Of a stretch of 64,000 nucleotides of DNA, positions 22,292-34,075 are shown piece after piece. The position numbers were made by a program, and so were the translations under genes. The notes under the pieces are model-generated. The model had not been told where the DNA came from. It did not search any database and was given only the letters and a program-made list of their open reading frames with translations. Each line of letters starts with the position of its first letter. Positions within the stretch are counted from its first letter, which is position 1. The stretch lies in NCBI GenBank assembly GCA_020746875.1, contig JAGTJL010000009.1, positions 1,302,001 through 1,366,000 on the forward strand, in the 5' to 3' direction. Source of the stretch: Rhexocercosporidium sp. MPI-PUGE-AT-0058 (lineage: Eukaryota > Ascomycota > Leotiomycetes > Helotiales).

Positions 22292-23523
22292 TGCTGATAT
22301 TTTCAAAAGCTGGAAAAAATTCGAATCGAAGTCGCGCTGACGAGATATGCGATAGTGATATTACAACGGCGGAGCAAAGTCTCGACTTCGCAGAACGTAC
22401 TTTCAAGCCAAAACTCCGGATAGCAGAGAGAGATGGAAAGGCGGCTGAGCTTCTGATGCTGCTCTGGCAGATGCCTTGTCCTTGTGCGACTCGAACGATA
22501 AGAACGGCGCCGAGACTCGAAAATCGATAGACAGCCTTTTGCAGAAAAGGCGAGGACGACAGGTGAATGTCGAGAGGAAGAAATATCGCTATTACTTGAA
22601 TGCGCGATGAAGCTTAAATGATGAAGACGAGCGATACGACAACGAAGCGGAGGGAAGCTCTGCGAGAGGACAGACCAATGTGAAAGTTAAGAAGGCGACG
22701 ACGACGACGACGAGAGTACGGACGACGGATGAGGACTTGACTTGTGGGATTGATGGAATGGAAGAAAGAAACCGCTAAAGGAGACGAGAGGAAGAGAGAG
22801 GAAGAAAACCACTCGCGATCCTTGACGTCTGTCGATGAGAGGAGACTGGATGGATTAGATGTTTTTGGGGAGGGGGGATGAAGGGAGAGGAGGTAGAGGA
22901 AGGCAGTGGAAGGTCCAGCAGTTGGATTATCCAGGGCCTGCGGCTTTCTTAGCGCCGGTCGAGTTGAGTTTGGAGTGGGCTGCTTGGGCTGGGCTTGGCT
23001 TGGCTGGGGTTGGGTTGGGTTGCTGCATCTGTTCTGCACCATGGCAGAGAAATAGATTCAAGCCTTGTGGTATACGGAGGGACGACGAGGTAAGGATATT
23101 GTGCATTGGCAGTGGTCATGGTCACATTTGCTGTTGCTTTTCCTGTTAATTATTATCGGTACTCTGCTGCTGGTTGGTTGAATAGGCATCACGGTCTTGG
23201 CCAAAGAAGGCACAGTTCGAAGTGCGGACGCAGCAGATGCCAGATTCCCTATTCTGACGACCCCCAAAGACAATACGGTACAAGCCAACCATTTCTCCTG
23301 CTGATTGCACCATGGAAGCTCTCCCAGAGCGACATGAGTGCCAATATGGAGCTGCATAGCCTGCCTAGTGGGGGCCTCTACAGTACAGCATGCAGCGTGC
23401 GTGGTGGTCGATACTCGCACAGGACGGCCAACCAATAGTAAGGATTGTGCTGAGACCGACCCCAAGGTAGAGCCAGAGGGAGAGGAATTATGTGGGAGCT
23501 GAAATAGAGTTATCTATCAGTCG
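22292..23523. other. Long upstream region of PUB1-like gene
   Basis: Rich in GA/CT runs, with an ACG triplet run (GACGACGACGACGACGAG) near 22695-22712 and GGGTTGGGTTGGGTT near 22999-23020. The minus-strand ORF at 22614-23042 is Pro/Gln/Ser low complexity and looks like chance reading of the pyrimidine-rich leader. A long 5' leader would be expected for a regulated RNA-binding protein, but no uORF could be supported. Confidence 0.4.
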
Positions 23524-23886
23524 ATGTTCTCAGCCAAAGCATCGCATCCGTGGCATTGCTCTCTTCTCCCTCCAGCCACAACGGTCGTCCAATATCTTTT
23601 AGCTCCTACCCATACTGTACAGTACCATAGCACTCTCGAACCATCCTTCACAAGAGCACAGCGTGACAGCCAAGCTAATGTGCTCGAAGATCATGCGGTT
23701 ATCTGGGGTTTCAAGTGGGATGAGATGAACCGCGTCGAGGCGCGAAAGAGGCACTATTTCAGGGGTACCTGCATGACAAGCAATACTAATGGAGATTGTA
23801 AATTTGAAGCTACTGAGCTAGACTGGGATGTGAGAGAAGAACCTCCGGAATCAAGCTGTTATTACTTTTTCGAGAATGCGGAGTAG
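23524..23886 (+). CDS. Hypothetical small ORF, unrecognised
   Basis: 120 codons. The second half (VIWGFKWDEMNRVEARKRHY, ELDWDVREEPPESSCYYFF) has a plausible protein composition, but the first half does not stand out. No motif, splice context or family is recognised. It may be a chance ORF or the last exon of a gene whose start I cannot see. Confidence 0.2.
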   Translation: MFSAKASHPWHCSLLPPATTVVQYLLAPTHTVQYHSTLEPSFTRAQRDSQANVLEDHAVIWGFKWDEMNRVEARKRHYFRGTCMTSNTNGDCKFEATELDWDVREEPPESSCYYFFENAE

Positions 23887-24254
23887 AGGACTATTAATGT
23901 TCATCTCTCCCGTCCTGTTTGTAGGGCAACGGCGAACAGGATGTTCTCGCTCTACCAACAAAATACATACTATTCATTTCTAAAGCAATTCTCAAGCTCA
24001 AGAAATGATAGAGTATATCTGGAAATCAAACCTCAGAATGCAAAGCGCCAGACACAAAACTGCTGGAGAAAAGTCCCATGTACAAGCTGCTTTGCTTTCC
24101 CAACTCGACTAATGCTTCCAAACAATCAACTCAGTTGCTCTCTCATCATCTTTGTGAGCTCCTCTGCTTCAAGCTTAAGTTAACTAGGAGCATTTAAACT
24201 TTCACCATGGTAGCGTCGCGTCTCCAACGGGGGGAAACAATCCGAGACTTGAAG

Positions 24255-24290
24255 TGGTGCTGGTGCTGGTGCTTGAGCTTGAGCTTGGGA
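24255..24290. repeat. Hexamer repeats GGTGCT and TGAGCT
   Basis: Tandem GGTGCT units merge into TGAGCT units just upstream of the gene starting at 24552. It is a short microsatellite in a probable 5' leader. Confidence 0.6.
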
Positions 24291-24551
24291 TAACTGGGCT
24301 GGAGGCTGGAGCCCGGCCCGGGTCTGGATCGGCTTCCGGGCACGGACGTCATTCGGCAACTCATCACTACCTTCCAGTAAAGTGGGAGCGGGCTTCACTC
24401 TTCTCAGCCTTCTCTACACCACTTACAGCCTCCTCTTCATCCTCCCCATCAACCGTGTTCATTCCTCCGTTGATTAGTAGATACGCGAGTGTTTGTTTGC
24501 TGCAGCATACTCTTCCATTGGGCTCACTTTTGTCAACTCCATACTGCTCAA

Positions 24552-25691
24552 ATGGCTCATGGCGGAAGGCCAAAGCCTCCCTTGGATGTGCTCCAGAGTA
24601 TGATCAATGCTATCGTGAGTCCTTTTCACCCAACTCTCAATCGCAAGAAACACCCGTAATAGCTGAGGCTGACATCCCCGAAGTTAATAGAGACTGGCAA
24701 AGCCCTTCGTCCTTCGAATAAGGACGGTGGCAGGACCCTTGCGACGGTGAACACAAGGCTACGGACAATCATCCCCAGCGCAGCCGAGAACTTCCACATG
24801 GCTCTTGATGACCTCGAATGCGATATTGTAAGAAGTCCAGGAGACATGAGCGATCAATTGTTAATGTACGCTTAGATTCGGGCGAAATCAGTGCTATTGA
24901 GAGACCTGGATGAGCTGCGAGCAAAACGAATCGCGTTGGAGAACCCAGTTCCAATATTAGAGGAAGTAATAGAGCAAGAGCCGGCCGAGACGAACACATC
25001 GAACGGCAATACTATACTTGACGACGATCTGTACAACTCTCCGGTAACGACAGTCAAGGAGGAGAGAAGGACGAAAAGTCCGGAGAAGCAGACGCCGAAT
25101 GAACCAAAGCCATTAATACCAGAATCTGGGACAGAAATCGCTACACATACATCCGAAGACGTGAAAGTCCCTCCCCAAGGTCCTACGCCTCCAGCTTCGT
25201 CAAATGATGCAAGTCTGGAGACGAAACCGATTGGTCTAGGCATAAACACTGAGGGAGCTCCTGCTCTCGAAGGAGATCTCCAGAACTCCTCAGTCAACTC
25301 TCTCTTTGAGATGGCAGATAATGAAAATGGCGACTCGGCGTTGAACTTCGACGACATGGATTTCTCCCTCGACACAACACAAAATCAAGATACTTCACAA
25401 ACCCAGAATGATGAATTTGATCTCTCCAACTTCGGAAATCCCAACCCCAACCAGACAAACACAAATACAAATACAGTCGAGCAGAACAAATTAGGGGATG
25501 ATCTGTTTGCCATGGCCCAGGAAATGAATGGGGGCGATGGCATGGATTTAGATTTGGATATGGGAATGGCTGGTGCAGAGGATAGCGCATTTGATGACAT
25601 GTTTTTTGTGGGAGGGGATGACGATGGTATGAGTGGGGGCGGCGAAATCCAGCATGGAGAATTCGACAAGGCCTTCTTCGGTCTGGATTGA
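24552..25691 (+). CDS. Acidic, Asp/Asn-rich protein, probably nuclear; family uncertain
   Basis: Three exons: 24552-24614, 24693-24827 and 24876-25691, giving 337 aa. All junctions are phase 0, with GTGAGT and GTAAGA donors. The N-terminal 100 residues look helical (LDVLQSMINAI, NFHMALDDLECDIIRAKSVL, RDLDELRAKRIALE), a likely coiled coil. The rest is disordered and strongly acidic, with repeats of Asp/Met/Gly (GGDGMDLDLDMGMAG) and a hydrophobic-acidic C-terminus ending EFDKAFFGLD. This arrangement of a helical assembly domain plus acidic tail resembles fungal transcription co-regulators such as small Mediator subunits. I cannot identify a family, so that is only a hint. The start is the first Met, with the PKPPLDVLQSM helix directly after it. 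Confidence 0.7.
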
Positions 25692-26245
25692 TGGAAAAAC
25701 GACACGAAGCGTTGCAGGATTCCGACAGACTATCAGTTGAGACACGTATTGAAAGCTGGATATCGTCCGGATTTGCCATTTCGAAATCTACAACGAAAGC
25801 AAGATGTATGAGGCAACACATAGTTTTAATCTAAGAGCCGAGACTTGTGATATTACGATCAAATTTACAACATTTGGTCCTTGGAGGAATCCGGAATTTT
25901 ACTTTCAGAGTGGAGTCACGTCTTCTAGTGGGCATCTTCTACCGATTTCTGGCACCGCACATCGTCTTTTATTGCTTTATTTGATGTTTTCTGCAATGAT
26001 TGACTCTCATTCTTTCTGTGCTTTTGCTCACAATGTAGTCCATTGTACACCATCTGAATCAGTTCACCATCTCTGCCCAACCCATCCTCCACAATTGCAA
26101 TCCCTCGTCCTATTTCGACATCCGCAAATAAACGTGCCTCCTTGTCCCACCCACCCGCAATACAATCTCCAGTCACATCCCATCCAGGGAAACCACTCGT
26201 CAGTCATCACTGTGCCGCCGTCATACCAGCTACTAACAAGGAACC
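25692..26245. other. Intergenic spacer, nothing supported
   Basis: A small plus-strand ORF (25804-26274) has low-complexity content only. Probable 3' flank and promoter sequence. Confidence 0.5.
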
Positions 26246-26923
26246 ATGGCACCCGGTCCCTTCTGCTGCCATAGCGCAATCCCCTCCACCCTCCGCTACA
26301 TTACCCACCTCCTCCCCAACACAACAACTCACAACCCCCTATCTCCAACCAAAGATTCCGCCCCTCTCCTGATGAGCTTCCTTGCCCACCTGATCACCAA
26401 CAGCGTTCCTCTTCCAACCACCATCCCAGAAGGGGCCTCCCCACTCTTTTACGCCATCATCCAAGTCAAGAAGACAAATCCTCTCGACCAAACGGGCGAA
26501 GTGACAGGAACAGCAACGGCGGAGTCGAAATCCAAGCCCAGACCTAATGCGAAGACAGGGCCCTCCTCCTCAGCATGGATCGTCACCTCGCCCGCTCCGA
26601 CCCCAACTGCCCAACATCTCTCGTCCAGACTATCCACCAGCAAAACCACCTCTCCCACCCGCCGCGCCTCGGAGCGCTACTTTGTCCCCATCGAGAAAAG
26701 CACTGCCCCCACAGCGCTCGCACAGAATAGTCTCCTCTTCGGCAAAGACTTCCGCGAGATCGAGCACAAAGAAGCGATGGAGAGTTTAAGGTTCCCGGAG
26801 ACTGGCATTGTGATTGGTGATGGGGAGGTGTGGACGGAACAGGAGGGCGTGGAGCGGTTTTGGTGCGAGGGTCATAGGCTGTGGTTTGAGTTAAGGGTTT
26901 GGATTAGGGAAGGGATGCCATAG
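26246..26923 (+). CDS. Hypothetical protein, 225 aa
   Basis: A single open frame starting MAPGPFCCHSAIPSTLRYIT, preceded by GGAACC, a fair start context. The N-terminal and C-terminal thirds look folded (LMSFLAHLITNSVPLP, SPLFYAIIQVKKTN, and WTEQEGVERFWCEGHRLWFELRVWI). They flank a Ser/Thr/Pro-rich linker containing TSPTRRASERYFVP. No signal peptide or membrane helix. I do not recognise a family. Codon use appears gene-like (many C-ending codons), which argues against chance. Confidence 0.55.
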   Translation: MAPGPFCCHSAIPSTLRYITHLLPNTTTHNPLSPTKDSAPLLMSFLAHLITNSVPLPTTIPEGASPLFYAIIQVKKTNPLDQTGEVTGTATAESKSKPRPNAKTGPSSSAWIVTSPAPTPTAQHLSSRLSTSKTTSPTRRASERYFVPIEKSTAPTALAQNSLLFGKDFREIEHKEAMESLRFPETGIVIGDGEVWTEQEGVERFWCEGHRLWFELRVWIREGMP

Positions 26924-28636
26924 AGGAGCGGAAGTGGGAGATGTGGGTTATTTTAGGGTTTATATGTTGATTTGAGGGTTGAACGTGTAGTAGTTTACTG
27001 CTTATTATGTTGATACTGCGATTTGGAGGATGGTGATGATGATACTCGCTTAAGTGGAGGGCGCTCATGGGCGTAAACAATTATATCAGACTCCGAACCA
27101 TTGCATAGCGACATAGCTTCACAACGCCGTCAAATGCGATCAAGCTGCCACAGGGGCTATGCTAGAGGGTGTAAATCCCTAAGAGAAGAGAAATGAGAAT
27201 GCTCCACTTCCCAAGTCTGAGATTTGCGATTTCCAATCTAAGCCATACACGCCGCCACCCAAATCCCCGCTCCTGAACTGAGTCCTCTCTCCCCCCCCCT
27301 CTACAGCCTTTCCACTCTCTCCTCACTAATACTCCCAAAACCTTCCTGCGACTACATCTATAGCGTCCAATAATCGTTCCCCAGCAACTGCGCGTAGAAC
27401 GAGTGTGTGAAGCAACGCATTTGGTTGATCCTGGAGAGGCAGAGGTTGTTGTTTGTAGGAGATGAGCGTTGCAGCGGGCTAGAGGGGGAAGAGGGGCGTA
27501 GTAGGGAGGGTAAGGGAGTTTTAGTGTTGATGCTGAGGAGATGGAGGAGATGGATGATTGAGTGGATTGATATGCTATTGTGAGTCTTAATGATGGTGTG
27601 CTGGGTCTGGGTACGGTTATTTTGGGTGACTTGGGGGCTGAGGATTCTGTATCCCGGATTGCATCGAGGGTGGAGAAGAAGGTGGATGTTTGTTTTTATT
27701 CTGTGCCTGATTGAGAGATGGGGTTTGAAGGGCAGCAGAATAGGAGGAGAGTTGGGATACCAGGTGCGGTGGTCATGGGTACGTTTGGTGACATTATTAC
27801 CTGTCCCTTTCGGAGTTATGGGTAGAGATAATAGAAGGACACGAATAGGCTGTGTAGGAAGATACATTTAGGTATGCTTGAATTTGGAACTATATGGGAT
27901 GTATTGCTCTAAATTCATTCTAGGTCATATGGTGGAGCAAATCCGTTCCTGCTGGAAATGACGAGTGTTTAAGTCGGAGATACACCAGAGTACGGATATC
28001 CCCTTTGAATATGTCACATTGAATCCAGTCACTTATCGCGCAGGCCATTCGTAGATTTACCTGCCTGCCTAGGTGAATTAGTCAGTGGAAGTAGAGTCAA
28101 GGTGTCTCGTGTGCAAGAAGCATTCGTTAGCACCAGAGAGGACGTATGTTTGCAATAGCAACGATGTAGGAGTTGCACAACAATCTCTCACCCACCCATT
28201 ACTCAATGTTGTGTATATAGTTATGACATCGATTTTAGTCGATCATAGCTCAAGCCCAGTCGTATCCTTTCGCGAAAGTTACATTAGCTGCAAATATTAT
28301 TTGTTAATAGGAAGCTTCAACATCAGTTCTCGGAATTAAGACGGCTTCTAGTCATATTTTCATCATGAGGATCAAACATCGGATTCCATTCATACTATCA
28401 TCAGAGATCAGGAGTACCCTACCTATGATGCAAAATGCTATTTCTTTCGAAACTTCAGGATGAGCAAGTCAAGCTAGGAGTAAGAAACTTGCAAAGGAGA
28501 AATTGTATATAGTAATTATCTTCTGTTCTCCCAAATCATCTCATTTCTCCAACAGCAACTCAGACAATCATTACACCCTCCATTTCAACTCCCGGCAAAT
28601 TAACAAAATCCTCGCTAATCACTCCGTTCCGCCACA
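26924..28636. other. Long intergenic region
   Basis: 1.7 kb without a convincing gene. The minus-strand ORF at 27358-27867 is rich in His/Leu/Pro/Ser from CT-biased DNA and is rejected as chance. A C-run (CCCCCCCC) occurs near 27291. No tRNA or repeat family was noticed. Confidence 0.45.
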
Positions 28637-29170
28637 ATGTCCACCGGAAGTACTCACGAAGAATGGTTCTGCTGCAGACCCTACCTCCTCTCCGTCCTCA
28701 ACATGCAAGACATTCCCATCTCCATGGATACCGGACACTTCCTCGACGAAGGTACCCGGAACCAAGTCATGAGAGAACTTGACGGCCACCCACCCTACCA
28801 CCTCACCCCTTCCAGTGTCATCGCAATTGAGAGAGACTACCGAGCTCCACAATCTATGGCCACGACAACTAGATACTACTACTTCGCATTCGATGAGGAA
28901 GTTGGAGCTTGGTTCGAGCTTGGAGATGAGAGGTGGTTGGCGCTGAGAAGTCAGATGAGAAAAGATTCCTCAATTCAAACTACTTGCAGGCAACATGACA
29001 CTACTCATTGGTTTGAGACTTACAAACAGCATACTGATTCTGGCACCAATTCTCCTGTACTATCTCCTGTACATACTTCGTTGTCTCGGAAGGATCGACG
29101 TAAGAAGGGAAATGGAAGGTGCCAAGGGAATGGGAAGGGAAACGAGATTGTTGGTAAAGTTGTGGGATGA
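28637..29170 (+). CDS. Hypothetical protein, 177 aa
   Basis: A single open frame from an ATG in good context (GCCACAATGTCC). The middle is folded-looking (YLLSVLNMQDIPISMDTGHF, RYYYFAFDEEVGAWFELGDE). The C-terminus is basic (SRKDRRKKGNGRCQGNGKG) and might act as a nuclear or nucleic-acid-binding tail. No domain is recognised. It lies alone in a gene-poor interval, and an orphan, lineage-specific gene is likely. Upstream C/T-rich leader ATTTCTCC supports a real start. Confidence 0.5.
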   Translation: MSTGSTHEEWFCCRPYLLSVLNMQDIPISMDTGHFLDEGTRNQVMRELDGHPPYHLTPSSVIAIERDYRAPQSMATTTRYYYFAFDEEVGAWFELGDERWLALRSQMRKDSSIQTTCRQHDTTHWFETYKQHTDSGTNSPVLSPVHTSLSRKDRRKKGNGRCQGNGKGNEIVGKVVG

Positions 29171-30103
29171 GATAAATTTGATTGGCAATTAAAGCACTCG
29201 TAGATTTTCAAATAAATTCTCCTTTTTTTGGCTTGCATACTCTTTCCATGATTTACTCTGTTCAATCCTTCTCTCTTGTGGTCATTATGAGTAGGTAGAA
29301 AGAGAGCTCTCCTGCTCGGTGCTGTCGTCTATCCTGACTTGGTATCATCGCTTTTCCGCTTCTATTTCAAACCTTACCTTCCAGTATTCCGCTTCCAAAT
29401 CCAGACTCCTTCACAATGCCGTCGAACCTAAAACCCCAGATTTTGATAAACATAAATAATCACCTTCTTGCGTCTCTGATAACTTGAGGTCTGGTGATTA
29501 TCGCTTACCAAGAGATATCAACGTAAATATATACTAGTGTTTAAAAGCATTACTTTCCAACTGCTCTTATATCGACACTTTTGATATGATTCCATAATTA
29601 ACTAACCATCCAGTTCTCAATTTTAGTTGAGAGCTATTACCGGCCAGAGGCGGTAAGCCGTATACTGAGAGCATGCAAATGATTGGCCTGTCCACTCGAG
29701 CCCTCTGCAAGGTTGGTCAAATGTTTGCTTGCTTGTAACTTGCTGCCCACAAAATATGATAGCTCGAATAATGAGCTTTGTCTAACTTACACCGATTAGG
29801 ACGCCCGCATATTAAATTATAAATATACTTGGAAATGTGTTTATACATGTTCAAAGTAAGGAGGTAAAGGGCGGGAAAAGTAGTAGGTGTAATGCCCAAC
29901 ACAGATGGCACCTCAACCATGTCATGATGAAAAATCGATGCCTAACTTTTCAAACCCACGATGAACTGATCACAATTCAAGACTTCACCTCTAATTCTCT
30001 CTTAATGTATGATTTCTGCCTGAATTGATTCATTATGAGGCTTCAAAACATTATTTTCAAAGACAACGACACTACGAAACATCAACAATAGGAACGTACC
30101 ACA
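29171..30103. other. Intergenic, AT-rich
   Basis: Nothing supported. The part 29500-30000 is noticeably AT-rich. Confidence 0.5.
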
Positions 30104-31189
30104 ATGCGAAACAACTTCGCCAATTGCGACAATAGGAACATTCTAAGAGGTTCCAGGATGGACGAAACGAATGAAGAGGTATTCTATGAGTGTCTGACAC
30201 CTCCTCAATCACCCTCTCCCCAAGCTACGAAGAGATTCTATCTCCCTCTTTCCACCCTCTCAATCTATTGCCGCGAGAAGAGTTCGACAAAACCTTCAAG
30301 CAAAAGCTCTGTCCTCCGTCAGAATGGTGTTTTCAGCAACCCTAACGACTCTGCGACCATCGATAAGGCTCTATCGACGATACACCTCTCATATCTATCA
30401 AGTGTTGCACCGTCCTCGACATCGAGTCACATGACCGACTACGAAGCTGCACTCGCAGTCGCACCCACAACTCTTCTTTCAACCGCACTCACCTCCTACG
30501 GACGATTGTCTCATACATACCAGAATTTAGGGGTGGGCAGCTATCTCGATTCGAGCCCTGCCACCGACGCCCCTCCGCTATCCCCATCTTCACCTGGATC
30601 AACAATACAATCCTTAAGCGAACCACCGACCCCAACCGGAAATGGCAGCATAGACCCAAGCAGATTCTCCACCTCTCCACCCTCATCACCAAGACCAGAA
30701 ACATCCAACCCAAACAAAGTCGATGACTTGACATCTGTCACCTCAAACTCTCAGCATAGCGACACCACACCTCCACCAACACCCTTAACGCCCACCCCCA
30801 AGCCCGCCCGTAAGAGCTATTACCAAAACCTCGCCTCAAAGAAAAAGACAAACACCCCGTCCAAGAAGCGCAGAGTCCCAATATTCATCCCCGAGCCCGG
30901 ACCTTTCATCCCAGAAGGTCTGCATCTTGTTAAATATCCCACGGCCAGCAGCACCATCGTCCCGGACACCCTCGAAGCAGGCCATATCATCGCATACGGA
31001 CTATATCCCGTCCAGCCAACTGCCCTCCAGATCGCTCGTGAGAAACGCCGGGTTACGAGAAAGAAGGTGCGATATTATGGTGCTGGTGATGAGGTGAAGA
31101 ATGTTCTGAGTTCTGGATCGGTTAGTGGAGAGAGCGAGAGTTCGGAGGATATGGAGCAGGATGCGGAGAATGAAAAGGAAAGGAGTTGA
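30104..31189 (+). CDS. Hypothetical Ser/Pro/Thr-rich protein, 361 aa
   Basis: A single open frame. The first Met (30104) has an ACCACAATG context; MDETNEEV at 30158 is an alternative start. Most of the protein is disordered with many S/T-P sites (TPPQSPSP, APPLSPSSPG, TPPPTPLTPTPKP), typical of a phosphoregulated protein. A conserved-looking block near residues 255-320 (KKRRVPIFIPEPGPFIPEGL, TLEAGHIIAYGLYPVQPTAL) is followed by a basic patch (REKRRVTRKKVRYYG) and an acidic end. KKKTNTPSKKRR could be a nuclear localisation signal. The family is unknown to me. Confidence 0.55.
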   Translation: MRNNFANCDNRNILRGSRMDETNEEVFYECLTPPQSPSPQATKRFYLPLSTLSIYCREKSSTKPSSKSSVLRQNGVFSNPNDSATIDKALSTIHLSYLSSVAPSSTSSHMTDYEAALAVAPTTLLSTALTSYGRLSHTYQNLGVGSYLDSSPATDAPPLSPSSPGSTIQSLSEPPTPTGNGSIDPSRFSTSPPSSPRPETSNPNKVDDLTSVTSNSQHSDTTPPPTPLTPTPKPARKSYYQNLASKKKTNTPSKKRRVPIFIPEPGPFIPEGLHLVKYPTASSTIVPDTLEAGHIIAYGLYPVQPTALQIAREKRRVTRKKVRYYGAGDEVKNVLSSGSVSGESESSEDMEQDAENEKERS

Positions 31190-32337
31190 AGGCTTGCAAG
31201 GAGGGAGATGGAGATGAGGATACTTTGACGGAGCTGAATCTGATGGATGGGCTGAGCGCTTCTTCTACTGAGAAGAATTGTGCATAATTCGCTGCTGCTC
31301 TGAGCCATCAGGAGCTGCTTCGTGGTGCAGAGGTGAGAAAGGTGGCGTTCAAGGCATAAGGGATGTGAATCTGCGACTGGGCGTGGGAGTTCAGGACCAT
31401 GGAATTGGTGCTAATTTTGGAGGCCAAATTAGCAAGTCGCTTTCAGCCTTGAGGGCTAGGACTTTGCAGGTTGATGATGATTGAAGGGATCGAGGTATTT
31501 GAGGGACGGGACGAACGAACTTGGGATATTTTGAGACACTTACAATTCTCTTTTGCGATTTTTCTGATATCCAAAAAATGAAATAACTCAACTTGACGCG
31601 GAACACTGTCTGCCTGCAATGCTTCCATCTTTCGTCAAAGATAGAGGCTGTGAGAAATATTACAACTCGCCAGGGCGAATTCTTACTGCACTCACAATGA
31701 TGAACTTGTGGTGAAGTTGGTTCAACTGTTGTTGGTGTTCACAAAATTATGTTATACCAATAGTTTGTGCCAGACACACCCAGGAGTCGGTCAGACCTTA
31801 TTTCTGCTCGAGTAGTTTAGGGCCTAGGCACAAGGCATTAATTACCCTGTTCAAATCCCAATCGACTTCGGTTGGCAGTCTGTCGGAGCTGCAACCGAGG
31901 CTGCCTAGATTGGACTTCGAAACATCCCCAACCTCATCTCGCATATCATCGTCCGTCCGAACACTAGTGCTCCGCCACCATCTTTAAATGATTCTCTGAC
32001 AGGATCTCCCTAGCAATTCTTCCATGCGAGTTGCAAGCGACAGCTGAGGCGATTCGAAACCGCTTAATTTTCAGATGTTAGTTTGACGATCGTTTTGAAG
32101 ATCCGTGCTCCCCCGGCTAACAATCCATTTTCAGACGAGAGTGTTTCGCCCTCGTCTGACTTCTGTCGTATTGCCGCAGACGGTGGATCCACGCCGTTCG
32201 GGATCTTGCGAGCGTCTGGAACGCATTCCCCACAAAGATGCTCACCAAGAGCTCCACTAGGCTACTCCTGTCCTTTTCGTGAGATGCCAAGATATCAAGG
32301 TTACAACGTCCCAAAAGAGCGAAATGAGAAACTCGAG
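31190..32337. other. Intergenic, no supported gene
   Basis: Short overlapping ORFs at 31278-31628 and 32083-32397 have no recognisable content. Confidence 0.5.
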
Positions 32338-32346
32338 CATATAAAG
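32338..32346 (+). promoter_or_regulatory. TATA-like element of the small secreted protein gene
   Basis: CATATAAAG lies about 160 nt upstream of the ATG at 32502 and is followed by a C/T-rich leader (TTTCTTTTCTCC). This is the spacing seen in strongly expressed fungal genes; assignment is by position only. Confidence 0.4.
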
Positions 32347-32501
32347 TCCTGCTCGTCCCGCCACTTGCTGCTTTCTTTTCTCCCCATCATTCTTTAAATC
32401 CAATTCTCTTCTTTTCTATAATCTTTTCCGCCGGTCGGTCACTCGTTCAATTTTCCAACCTCAACCTTCCAACAATCTATAATCCTCACTCGAAAGCCAA
32501 A

Positions 32502-32897
32502 ATGCAGTTCTCTATCACCGCTCTTGTCCTTGCGCTCAGCGCCCTCTCCACCGCAACAGTCATCTCAGAGCGCCAGCGTGCCTCTCCCGTAGGCGCATGC
32601 TGTATCGCCAACACCAGCATTAAGCAAGAAGCTTGCACCACTGCCGGTGGCGCAGCTGGACGTTGTGTCCCAGGTGGCAATAACTGTGAGTAATTACCTT
32701 TCTATATCGCCTTGACCTTCTTGCTAATTGGGATTCATCTAGGCGGAGGAACTTTGAGCTGTATCGCAACTGCGAACTTACAGTGTGATGCCGCTGTCAT
32801 TGAGCGCGGCAAGTCACTCTGCCGTGCTAAGGTCGCTGGAGGATTCCAAGATGGCGCCAAGGTCATCACATCGTTGTCTCAAGCCAAGGTCAACTAA
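32502..32897 (+). CDS. Small secreted cysteine-rich protein (effector-like)
   Basis: Two exons, 32502-32685 and 32743-32897, give 112 aa; the intron (GTGAGT ... TCTAG) splits a Cys codon. A clean signal peptide (MQFSITALVLALSALSTATV) precedes a possible Kex2-type region (ISERQR). The mature part of about 85 residues has eight cysteines: an adjacent CC pair, then single Cys in QEAC, GRC, NNC, LSC, LQC and SLC, an even number suited to four disulfides. The pattern has CC first, unlike hydrophobins (C, CC, C, C, CC, C). It fits the broad class of fungal small secreted cysteine-rich proteins, some of which act at host or competitor surfaces; role unknown. ATG context GCCAAAATGCAG is strong. Confidence 0.8.
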
Positions 32898-34075
32898 GAT
32901 GGAGTCGAGGGAGAATCCAAGGGAGGGATTGGGGGAAGGGAATGGACGGGTTAAAACCGCGGAATGGATACCTGACGCTTCTCTTGACGGGAAGCGTGTG
33001 CCAATACAAGAAATAAAAGATTGATCGGAAAATTGTGGCTTTTATGCATTGCAGTGACTTGAATAATGCATCTTGGGTCAACTATCGTGAAACTCTTCAT
33101 TGTTCGGGTATTGGGACCAGTCAGCTGCGGCGCCTAGCGTAAGCGAGGTTGTTGTTTTGCCCAGTCACAATGCCTGCAAGACCTAAACATAATCCTAACC
33201 CCCTCCAGAGATCTCAGGACCCCAAGACTGCTTCTGCCGTTGACTCCTCCATGTGTAATCAATGTAGGTCCGCTAGTAAATAAGTCTTGTATTTTTCCAG
33301 CCAATAAGGTCTAAATTTCTTTCCTCATCTTTCCGAACGACATACAGTCTTGATTGGTACTCCTTGAATATTGATGTAGGGTAAATCATTTAAAATGTCA
33401 TGAAATAGCTGCTTATCAGGCCAGCTACACAAGGTGAAACGATAAATTCAGGGTCTTTGATCTCTAAAGTAGTGAAATGGGCCAAACTTTCGATGAGTGT
33501 TACTCACAAACGTCAAAATCAAACAAGTCACTAATAGAAGGGTTATAAACGAAGGTGTGAATCTTTCAAGTACCGAAGAAGTGCAAGAACAGTCATGCGA
33601 CGATATCACAGGTCTCTCAACTCGAACAAAAGGATCGAAATTCGACGAAAAGTACATGCAAGAAGGCATCATAAAGACATTTCAAAAACTACATAGGAAA
33701 ACAGCTACTTGCTTTTCAAAAATCGGTGATTCAGAACAACCACAGGCCTTGTGTAGAGTGAACAGATACATCGGGCGAATAACAATTCACATTCGCCCCG
33801 ATATGGCCTCGTGATTCAGAGGACTCGAAATCGTGAATACCATAAGGAGGATACCGTGATTCAGTCGATGACCAGCACGGAGTCAAGATTCGATGAGAGG
33901 TGCAAGTATAAGTACTTCCAGCTGCATCACCAAACCTGTTCCTTGACATCTACTTTCCAACACCGCCTTGCAGAAGTAACTCTACCAACTACCCTAAATA
34001 CTTCATTTCCCTGCTACCAAATATAGCTATCAAAAGACAAAGACACTTCCCAAATACTCTTGGTAGAGCGGCAAC
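32898..34075. other. Intergenic, no supported gene
   Basis: A 105-codon plus-strand ORF (33497-33814) has no motif or splice context and is not called. Confidence 0.45.

Noticed and set aside
22614..23042. 142-codon minus-strand ORF
   Set aside because: Pro/Gln/Ser/Arg low complexity from a pyrimidine-rich leader, with no splice context or motif.
27358..27867. 169-codon minus-strand ORF
   Set aside because: Composition (His, Leu, Pro, Ser, Thr) matches strand-biased DNA rather than a folded protein; no homologous feature seen.
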